A DNA stretch of 44,024 bases from NCBI GenBank assembly GCA_031263195.1, contig JAISGD010000007.1, forward strand, positions 1 through 44,024, read 5' to 3'. Origin of the DNA: Campylobacteraceae bacterium (GTDB taxonomy: Bacteria > Campylobacterota > Campylobacteria > Campylobacterales > Campylobacteraceae). Below the pieces are notes generated by a model, which saw nothing but the letters and a program-made list of their open reading frames with translations, searched no databases and had not been told where the DNA came from. This document shows, in pieces, positions 38,852 to 44,024 of this stretch (its first letter is position 1; every line of letters begins with the position of its first letter). A program made the position numbers and the translations under genes.

Positions 38852-39265
38852 CTAAGCCAATTCTCTTTTTGAAAAAAAGAATGCTATTTCCGTTGCTGCA
38901 TTTTCTAAACTATCACTTCCGTGAACGGCGTTTGCGTCAATACTCTCGGCAAAGTCAGCGCGAATAGTGCCTTTTTTTGCATCTTTGGGGTTTGTTGCAC
39001 CCATAAGCTCGCGATTTTTAGCTACCGCATTTTCACCTTCAAGCACCATAACGACGACGGCTCCGCTTGTCATAAATTGAACCAAATCTTTAAAAAAAGG
39101 TCGTTCTTTATGCACAGCGTAAAATTTACCTGCATCTTCTTCGGATAGTTTCAATTTTTTTATAGCTGCTATTTTAAGATTATTACTCTCAAATCTGTCA
39201 ACAATCTTCCCGACGACATTTTTCGCCACTGCATCAGGCTTGATAATAGATAACGTTTGCTCCAT
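38852..39265 (-). CDS. ndk: Nucleoside diphosphate kinase
   Basis: 137 aa, starting [21 protein letters not shown]. The active-site His is in NAVHGSDS. The [12 protein letters not shown] and [14 protein letters not shown] segments are the Ndk nucleotide-binding signature. It balances NTP pools by phosphate transfer through phosphohistidine. The gene starts 114 nt downstream of fdxA, with a hairpin in between, so it may have its own promoter. Confidence 0.97.
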   Translation of the reverse strand: MEQTLSIIKPDAVAKNVVGKIVDRFESNNLKIAAIKKLKLSEEDAGKFYAVHKERPFFKDLVQFMTSGAVVVMVLEGENAVAKNRELMGATNPKDAKKGTIRADFAESIDANAVHGSDSLENAATEIAFFFSKRELA

Positions 39266-39342
39266 GATTAGATGTTCCTTGGCAATGATATTTTAAATAA
39301 AGGGTGAAATTATAGCAGATTTTTTTTTATTTTACATAAAAT

Positions 39343-39377
39343 CGTGCGCTGTGACTATAAAAATCGCAGCGCGCACG
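39343..39377 (-). terminator. GC-rich hairpin after fdxA
   Basis: Minus strand CGTGCGCGCTG pairs with CAGCGCACG (two-base bulge) around a 15-nt loop, starting 3 nt after the fdxA stop, followed by ATTTTAT. It stands out in AT-rich surroundings and probably separates fdxA from ndk. Confidence 0.55.
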
Positions 39378-39379
39378 GT

Positions 39380-39664
39380 TTATGAAGCCGCTGAAGTGTC
39401 ACCTTTGCGTTGCTCCATGTCTATTTCGGAGCGAAACGGTTGACCGTCCACTGCCAAATCCCATACTATACAGCCGTCTGTCGGACAGCTTGCCGCGCAA
39501 GCAGGCTGGTCATGGTAACCTACACACTCAACACATTTATTGGCATAAACATAATATATTCCATCTCCTGTTGGATTATCACTGTCATCAACAATCGCTT
39601 CAACAGGGCATTCGTCAATACAGGAACCGCAAGATATACATAAATCTGTAATTTTAACCGACAT
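39380..39664 (-). CDS. fdxA: 2[4Fe-4S] ferredoxin, Alvin type
   Basis: 94 aa. Cluster motif one is CISCGSCIDECP; motif two is CVECVGYHDQPACAASCP, with the extra residues between the second and third Cys and the C-terminal extension that mark Allochromatium-type ferredoxins. Electron carrier in the cytoplasm. Divergent from ahpC, as in C. jejuni, where I recall FdxA is iron-induced and tied to oxygen tolerance. AAGGAGAG precedes the ATG, and TATAGT at 39694-39699 (minus strand) is a candidate -10. Confidence 0.92.
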   Translation of the reverse strand: MSVKITDLCISCGSCIDECPVEAIVDDSDNPTGDGIYYVYANKCVECVGYHDQPACAASCPTDGCIVWDLAVDGQPFRSEIDMEQRKGDTSAAS

Positions 39665-39853
39665 ATTCTCTCCTTTAAAAAAATGGGATTCTACTATAAC
39701 AAACTCTTATTTAAATGGCTATTAAAAGAGCTTAGAGAAAATAAAATGTAACTTTTTGTGTTACTATTTTGTTTTTCAGAATTTATAATCTCAAATAAGA
39801 TAAAAAATATCGTATCCGTTAAAAAATTAAACAATAACTTATGATTTTAATGA

Positions 39854-39859
39854 TATAAT
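39854..39859 (+). promoter_or_regulatory. Putative -10 element of ahpC in the fdxA-ahpC divergent region
   Basis: TATAAT preceded by GA, 37 nt before the ahpC start. The 231-bp divergent region also holds a short inverted repeat GTAAC-N7-GTTAC at 39748-39764. No clear Fur or PerR box was recognised there. Confidence 0.5.
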
Positions 39860-39895
39860 TTCTGACTTGATAAAATTTATTATTTGGAGAAGCAA

Positions 39896-40492
39896 ATGTT
39901 AGTAACAAAAAAAGCGCCTGACTTTACGGCAGTAGCAGTTTTGGGAGATAATCAGATAGTTGGAGATTTTAATCTTTATAAAAATTTAGGCGAAAATGGT
40001 GCTGTAGTCTTTTTTTATCCTATGGACTTTACTTTTGTTTGTCCATCTGAGATCATTGCGTTTGACAAAAGACTTGATGAGTTTAAAGCGCGCGGCGTTA
40101 ATGTGATAGGCATTTCATGCGATACGCAGTTTTCTCATTTCGCATGGAAAAATACGGAGGTCAAAAACGGCGGCATTGGCAATATCCGCTACCCTCTTGT
40201 AGCTGATGCCACAAAGAAGATCGCTCGTGATTTTGATGTGCTTTTCAACGAAAGCGTTGCGCTTCGCGGCTCATTTTTGATCGATAAAGACGGCACTGTA
40301 AGACACGCGGTGATAAATGACCTTCCACTTGGCAGAAACATTGACGAGATGTTAAGAATGGTTGATACTGTGATATTCACAAATAAATACGGAGAAGTTT
40401 GCCCCGCAGGCTGGCATAAAGGTGATGAGGGCATGAAAGCCGATACACAAGGCGTAGCGGAATATTTAGCTAAAAATGCAGAAAAACTATAA
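39896..40492 (+). CDS. ahpC: 2-Cys peroxiredoxin (alkyl hydroperoxide reductase C)
   Basis: 198 aa from the ATG at 39896, chosen because GGAGA lies 5 nt upstream; a TTG 12 nt earlier is unlikely. The peroxidatic Cys is in FTFVCPSEI and the resolving Cys in GEVCPAGW; DLPLGRNIDEMLRMVD and the FAWKN segment match C. jejuni AhpC closely. It reduces peroxides in the cytoplasm. Divergent from fdxA. Downstream lies the convergent Rhs region. Confidence 0.96.
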   Translation: MLVTKKAPDFTAVAVLGDNQIVGDFNLYKNLGENGAVVFFYPMDFTFVCPSEIIAFDKRLDEFKARGVNVIGISCDTQFSHFAWKNTEVKNGGIGNIRYPLVADATKKIARDFDVLFNESVALRGSFLIDKDGTVRHAVINDLPLGRNIDEMLRMVDTVIFTNKYGEVCPAGWHKGDEGMKADTQGVAEYLAKNAEKL

Positions 40493-40516
40493 CAAACAAT
40501 ATACACACTCCTTCAA

Positions 40517-40539
40517 AACCCGTGTTAATAGCGCGGGTT
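40517..40539 (+). terminator. Hairpin after ahpC
   Basis: An 8-bp stem (AACCCGTG with CGCGGGTT, one G-T pair) and a 7-nt loop, 24 nt after the stop; a T run follows 10 nt later. A plausible but imperfect intrinsic terminator between ahpC and the convergent Rhs cassettes. Confidence 0.55.
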
Positions 40540-40572
40540 CATAAATCCATTTTTTAAGTATGTGAGTAGTTT

Positions 40573-41247
40573 TTACTGTCTTTTGTCGGCGATATTACTC
40601 TTAAAGCATATATTTTGATAACATGATTCGAATTTGATTAACTTAGTATCCTTATCGTATAATCCGTCTGCAAAGCCAAACGGAATGTCAAGAGTTGGAT
40701 TTGTATCATGTATGATATTGCCGTAATATATATTATTGATACTATTGTCAATCACTAATCCAAACTTGTTTAAATTCATTGGTTTTTTATCCCAGAAAAA
40801 AATCGAACTAACACCTTCATACTTAAAAAGCTCAATACTGTCATATTTTATATTTATAGTTGAACTATTATTGTCATAACAGTCAAAATATCCTTTACCG
40901 CAAGCCGTTTGATAAGCTCCTGCGCGAATTAACTTTATTCCCATAACGTCTTTATAATTGATATCTATTTTATCTGTTAATAAGTAATGCTCAAATTTAT
41001 TTTCTCCAATATTGAGCATTGCAATTAAAATTAGTTTTTCACAGTTTTCAGAAATTTTTATTTGTGCCGTATCTTCCCTATAATCACCATTAAAATCGCC
41101 ATTAACACTCAAATATTTATTGATATCATTATTACGCCATTCTTCACTTATTGTAACATTATGATCTATATGTCGTTGACAAGTTGCAAACGATATTTGA
41201 GACAAACAAGCGATAATCAATGTAAAGATAAAAAATGACTTTAACAT
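40573..41247 (-). CDS. Putative periplasmic immunity protein with Rhs-core sequence fused to its end
   Basis: 224 aa from the ATG at 41247, which overlaps the stop of the M15-toxin frame by 1 nt. The signal peptide is MLKSFFIFTLIIACLSQISFA. The mature part has an FG-GAP-like calcium-loop segment (SVNGDFNGDYREDTAQI) and Cys pairs, as expected in the periplasm, the place where a peptidoglycan-cutting toxin would act. From about residue 170 the protein becomes Rhs core (NIIHDTNPTLDIPFG, then [14 protein letters not shown]) and ends in an unrelated tail. The natural stop of the immunity gene seems lost by recombination with the next core seam. Immunity function is inferred from position. Confidence 0.65.
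   Translation of the reverse strand: MLKSFFIFTLIIACLSQISFATCQRHIDHNVTISEEWRNNDINKYLSVNGDFNGDYREDTAQIKISENCEKLILIAMLNIGENKFEHYLLTDKIDINYKDVMGIKLIRAGAYQTACGKGYFDCYDNNSSTINIKYDSIELFKYEGVSSIFFWDKKPMNLNKFGLVIDNSINNIYYGNIIHDTNPTLDIPFGFADGLYDKDTKLIKFESCYQNICFKSNIADKRQ
40628..40735 (-). repeat. Rhs core seam, partial copy D
   Basis: About 105 nt encoding NIIHDTNPTLDIPFG and [14 protein letters not shown], nearly identical in part to copies B and C. It ends abruptly at 40628, where the expected GYREYD is replaced by unrelated sequence. It is read in frame at the end of the putative immunity gene. Confidence 0.75.
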
Positions 41248-41788
41248 TAACGCACTCCATGAGCAAAACCAGTTGAATTGTTTCGTCCGGGCCTTGTTTG
41301 TATATGATAATGATTGCCTTCTTCTTGTCCATATGCATTGTTCGGCGCGCACTGAGTAAAACATCTTTCAACTTCATTTCGCGACAACCCGGGATTAGAA
41401 TTTTTCCCTATATCGCAAGCTTGTCCTGTTTCATGGGCGCTACCTGGAGAATGTCCGCCTTCTGTAGCTCCGGTAATTACCAAATTGCGTCCAATACAAG
41501 TATCCATGCAAGAGATTACTGCTTCTGTTGCTCCGTCAGCAGGCGTACCTGCTCTTGAAGTATATTCAAATAACCCCCAAGGATCCACCCCATTCACCGG
41601 ATCACCACCACATACCCATAAAGGTTTGAGTCTCCTCCCTCAAAGTCAATAGGATCCTTACTTGTCCATCTGCCTGTTTGTGAGTCATATTCTCTATAAC
41701 CGAATTTGATTAGTTTTGTGTCTTTGTCGTATAATCCGTCTGCAAAGGTTTTAGCTAATGGGTAGCCGTCATATCTTTGTAAACTCAT
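41247..41788 (-). pseudogene. Displaced Rhs tip with M15-type peptidase toxin, frameshifted
   Basis: The first frame (41788-41594) is Rhs core seam: [38 protein letters not shown], then it derails as VVIR and stops. The second frame (41597-41247) resumes as NGVDPWGL and carries the toxin. Compared with the two sister copies the seam lacks one base near 41603-41612. The toxin has SAHETGQACD, an exact SxHxxGxAxD zinc motif, and EGNHYHIQ near its end, as in M15 D-Ala-D-Ala peptidases/VanY. The two frames overlap as GTGA, so reinitiation could still yield the toxin domain. A small periplasmic-type protein gene follows at once. Confidence 0.75.
41582..41755 (-). repeat. Rhs core seam, copy C
   Basis: About 170 nt closely similar to 42869-43045 and 43908-44024, covering the codons from FADGLYDKD to DPVNGVDP of the Rhs core. 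It contains the one-base deletion that breaks the reading frame. Such direct repeats allow recombination that swaps toxin tips. Confidence 0.8.
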
Positions 41789-41790
41789 GC

Positions 41791-42153
41791 TTAATTGTCT
41801 TCTTGTTTTAAGCGTTCTTTAAAGAAAAAATGCCATATTTTGAAAATCTCTATTATGCTAAATAAAAATCCATAAGCAAAAATTACTCCATAAACAACAA
41901 TAAAACATCCTTGTAGTAGATGATTATCTAACGGTAAAATGCTTAGTATAAACATTATAGGCAATACCACTAAACTTAACTTGAATACATTACCAACTAT
42001 ATGCTTGAGTTTATCGTATTTGTGATCTGATGATAGAAATGGATATTCACACATCATAATATAAAATAACGTAATAAACCCAACTTTGATTAATGTACTT
42101 AATTTATGTTTCTTATATATGCCATGCTTGAAACTTAATCTCTTCGTGGCCAT
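41791..42153 (-). CDS. Membrane protein, possible immunity protein
   Basis: 120 aa with about three hydrophobic segments ([47 protein letters not shown]) and a charged C-terminus ending KERLKQEDN. No family recognised. It overlaps the upstream membrane-protein gene by 19 nt and ends 2 nt before the next Rhs seam, i.e. it occupies the immunity slot of the glycine-rich tip cassette. No good ribosome-binding site was seen, so it may depend on translation of its neighbour. Confidence 0.6.
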   Translation of the reverse strand: MATKRLSFKHGIYKKHKLSTLIKVGFITLFYIMMCEYPFLSSDHKYDKLKHIVGNVFKLSLVVLPIMFILSILPLDNHLLQGCFIVVYGVIFAYGFLFSIIEIFKIWHFFFKERLKQEDN

Positions 42154-42386
42154 TTTGCAAACAATAAACGTATAAAAAGATAGGCGGCATAAAAAGAAAT
42201 GATAAACATAGATGTTATAGCTAATATTACGACTATAGCGCCTATTAGCGCTAATATAGGATTTTTAAATATATGCCAGCTTAGAAGACTAATAATAGCT
42301 CCTATTAAACTAAAAAGAAATGCAATAAACATTCGTTTTATACTGTTATAATATTTTTTAGAAATCTCATAACCGTCATTTTTCAT
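42135..42386 (-). CDS. Small two-helix membrane protein, possible immunity protein
   Basis: 83 aa from the ATG at 42386 (MKNDGYEISKKYYNSIKR), favoured over a longer frame that would run into the Rhs tip gene. Two membrane helices: MFIAFLFSLIGAIISLLSW and ALIGAIVVILAITSMFIISF. It lies 28 nt after the stop of the glycine-rich Rhs tip, the usual place for an immunity gene. Family unknown. Confidence 0.6.
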   Translation of the reverse strand: MKNDGYEISKKYYNSIKRMFIAFLFSLIGAIISLLSWHIFKNPILALIGAIVVILAITSMFIISFYAAYLFIRLLFAKWPRRD

Positions 42387-42414
42387 TTTATATCCATTGA
42401 AATATATCTGATAG

Positions 42415-43053
42415 TTACTTTCTAAAAGGAGATGTAACCCATTCCCACATTTCACCTATTGTTGGTGATGTTATAGTTGTTGTAGTAGATACTCCACCAG
42501 ATATTCTTACCCCACCGCCAACGCCAAAATATCCTCCAATGCCATTAGCAATACCTATATTGGTGAGAGATGAACCTTCAATTGAGCCACCAAAGGAATA
42601 AAACAATGCTATATCGGCAGAACCTATTGCTTGTGTCTCGGTTTTTATACCAGATTCTGATGGACAATCTGAATGAGAAATACCAAGATTTGCACCAACT
42701 CCACCATATATACCGCCTCCAGCTTGAGTATTAGCCGTCACTCTAATAAAAAATCTACCATTACTTGTAATACCAACTGATGTTCCGCCTCCACCGAATA
42801 TACCAACACCCATAGAACCGCTAACTCCTCCAGAAATTTGCCACTCTAGTCCATTGAAATCAATCAAATTCACCGGATCACCCAACACATACCCATACAG
42901 ATTTAAACTTCCACCATTAAAGTCAATAGGATCTTTGCTTGTCCATCTGCCTGTATAAGAGTCGTATTCTCTATATCCGAATTTGATTAACTTGGTATCC
43001 TTATCGTATAAACCACCTGCGAAGGGTATTGGAATGTTTAAAATAGGTTTCAT
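42415..43053 (-). CDS. Displaced Rhs tip with glycine-rich toxin domain
   Basis: 212 aa. Residues about 10-70 are Rhs core seam ([57 protein letters not shown]). The rest is a glycine-rich domain without charged clusters (GGVSGSMGVGIFGGGGTSVG; GGGIYGGVGANLGIS; GGYFGVGGGVRISGGVS). Gly-rich amphipathic domains of this kind may insert into membranes, which fits the two membrane proteins that follow. The ATG at 43053 has no clear ribosome-binding site, so this is probably a silent spare tip rather than an expressed protein. Confidence 0.7.
   Translation of the reverse strand: MKPILNIPIPFAGGLYDKDTKLIKFGYREYDSYTGRWTSKDPIDFNGGSLNLYGYVLGDPVNLIDFNGLEWQISGGVSGSMGVGIFGGGGTSVGITSNGRFFIRVTANTQAGGGIYGGVGANLGISHSDCPSESGIKTETQAIGSADIALFYSFGGSIEGSSLTNIGIANGIGGYFGVGGGVRISGGVSTTTTITSPTIGEMWEWVTSPFRK
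42869..43045 (-). repeat. Rhs core seam, copy B
   Basis: About 175 nt closely similar to copies C and A, intact in frame. It joins the glycine-rich tip to sequence (ILNIPIPFAGG) that corresponds to the internal part of an Rhs core. Confidence 0.8.
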
Positions 43054-43167
43054 ATATACAATTATTTCTGTAATCCAATATAATAATATATATATTTTAT
43101 TTATAATACATTTCTCAATATAATTCCTTGATTATCATAACTGAACATGATGACAGTTTTTCGCTCT

Positions 43168-43527
43168 TTACTTTGCTTGACATTTTTTTATAGCTTCTAA
43201 TATTTCTAATTTCCTATACGATGGTATAGGATATAATCTTATTAATAACAAACAAACTACATCATTATTTAAATACGAATATTTTAGTAAAAAATTTACA
43301 GTATTTAATCGCTTATTGTAATCTGTATTTCTATCTACATTGTCATAATAATAGTAGTATTGATAGAACATTTCAGAACTATTTTTTTCAAGCATAAATA
43401 AGTATTTTTGCTCATCTTTTCTATTTTCAATATTACTAAAAGTCTGCCTTGCAATCAAAAAGAAAATGTTTATTATTATAAGAAATACGATTATTAAATA
43501 TAATATGACTTTAATCGCTCTTTTCAT
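43168..43527 (-). CDS. Membrane-anchored putative immunity protein
   Basis: 119 aa. One N-terminal membrane helix (VILYLIIVFLIIINIFFLI) followed by a Tyr/Lys-rich helical domain, probably periplasmic. It starts 3 nt after the stop of the Rhs toxin gene, the classical immunity position. No family recognised; the role is inferred from position only. Confidence 0.65.
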   Translation of the reverse strand: MKRAIKVILYLIIVFLIIINIFFLIARQTFSNIENRKDEQKYLFMLEKNSSEMFYQYYYYYDNVDRNTDYNKRLNTVNFLLKYSYLNNDVVCLLLIRLYPIPSYRKLEILEAIKKCQAK

Positions 43528-43530
43528 CTT

Positions 43531-44024
43531 TTATTTCTCGGGAAAAAATGGACGCAATCCTTGACCATTTCCTGTTGTTCCAAATGGGTAAGTATATATG
43601 TCTGTCGGTGCATAAACTTTGACTCCTAATTTATTGGCAAGTTTCTGTGGCAAGTCACCATTGCCTAGATTGCAACCCAATAAACTAACGGGACCACCTT
43701 CATATCCATTATTTTTCATATCATCAGCTAATTTATCTGCAGCTTTATCGTTGGTACAAGTATCATATTTGATAAAACCGCATGAATCTGCATGCCCACC
43801 TATTGTAAAACCTGGACTAAACATTCCGGTAGTTGGCAAATCAGTTGTCCAATAATTTTTTTCATGAGAATCAAATAAGTTCATATCTAAATACAGTCCG
43901 TTAGGATCCACCCCATTCACCGGATCACCCAACACATACCCATAAAGATTTAAACTTCCTCCTCCAAAGTCAATCGGGTCTTTGCTTGTCCATCTTCCCG
44001 TATAACTGTCATATTCTCTATATC
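43531..44024 (-). CDS. Rhs-family polymorphic toxin, C-terminal part
   Basis: The frame is open at the window edge and enters as Rhs core ([16 protein letters not shown], then [20 protein letters not shown]), so the main Rhs protein lies mostly outside. After the VDPNGL boundary comes a toxin domain of about 120 aa. It contains [10 protein letters not shown] and later [24 protein letters not shown]. The His-then-Cys order, with Cys after a hydrophobic strand, is what clan CD cysteine peptidases (CHAT, C80) show, but this assignment is tentative. It ends FFPEK at 43531 and is followed 3 nt later by an immunity candidate. Confidence 0.75.
   Translation of the reverse strand, partial: YREYDSYTGRWTSKDPIDFGGGSLNLYGYVLGDPVNGVDPNGLYLDMNLFDSHEKNYWTTDLPTTGMFSPGFTIGGHADSCGFIKYDTCTNDKAADKLADDMKNNGYEGGPVSLLGCNLGNGDLPQKLANKLGVKVYAPTDIYTYPFGTTGNGQGLRPFFPEK
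43908..44024 (-). repeat. Rhs core seam, copy A (cut by window edge)
   Basis: The same seam as copies B and C, here as part of the main Rhs gene that continues past the edge. It encodes the stretch from YREYD to NGVDP without frameshift and serves as the reference for the broken copy C. Confidence 0.8.

Noticed and set aside
1-44024. tRNA, rRNA, tmRNA, insertion sequences, riboswitches
   Set aside because: I looked at all intergenic stretches and saw no such structure or transposase gene; a covariance-model search would be needed to exclude small RNAs.

Overview
The window looks like the chromosome of a member of the Campylobacterota (Epsilonproteobacteria). It is AT-rich. It carries a PglB oligosaccharyltransferase with a PglK-type flippase, a MOMP/PorA-like major porin, a single-chain pyruvate:flavodoxin oxidoreductase beside flavodoxin genes, and the block fabH-plsX-rpmF-DUF177-ndk-fdxA/ahpC, which as I remember has the same order in Campylobacter jejuni. 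I cannot name the genus.

Layout. (1) 1-671: start of a secreted protein that runs off the edge, then a gene-poor stretch. (2) 672-3656 (+): hldD-hldE-gmhA, three overlapping genes for ADP-heptose. (3) 18374-3653 (-): a tightly packed glycan operon: pglB, manB, manC, gmd, fcl, pglK, an FkbM methyltransferase broken by a poly-G tract, a GT9 glycosyltransferase, a GT9-GT2 double glycosyltransferase running in frame into galE, and a WecA/MraY-type sugar-phosphate transferase. Together these can make GDP-mannose, GDP-fucose and UDP-galactose, build a lipid-linked glycan, flip it and transfer it to protein. A ComEA-like gene lies just upstream. (4) 19343-22894 (+): pyruvate:flavodoxin oxidoreductase. 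(5) 23042-27562 (+): macA-macB-tolC-like efflux operon. (6) 27563-28313: no gene; a small decayed CRISPR array (four 30-nt repeats, 35-36-nt spacers) with at least two further degenerate repeats in opposite orientation, and no cas genes in view. (7) 28314-31646: DnaQ-fold exonuclease, lipid A acyltransferase, major porin. (8) 34053-32487 (-): DUF2325 gene, hypothetical gene and flavodoxin, with a good Fur-box candidate on the promoter. (9) 34331-36345 (+): Na/phosphate cotransporter and a small coiled-coil protein. (10) 39664-36352 (-): fdxA, ndk, DUF177, rpmF, plsX, fabH; ahpC is divergent from fdxA. (11) 44024-40573 (-): the 3' end of an Rhs locus: one Rhs C-terminus continuing off the edge plus displaced toxin tips, each starting with a short copy of the Rhs core seam and followed by putative immunity genes.

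The most noteworthy signals are the 8-nt poly-G tract in the methyltransferase, where one added base restores a normal FkbM C-terminus (probable phase variation of the glycan); the Rhs tip array, including a zinc M15-peptidase toxin frameshifted by one base and paired with a signal-peptide immunity protein whose own end is fused to Rhs core; the decayed orphan CRISPR array; the missing stop codon between the glycosyltransferase and galE; and a Lys in PglB where the acceptor-selecting Arg is expected.
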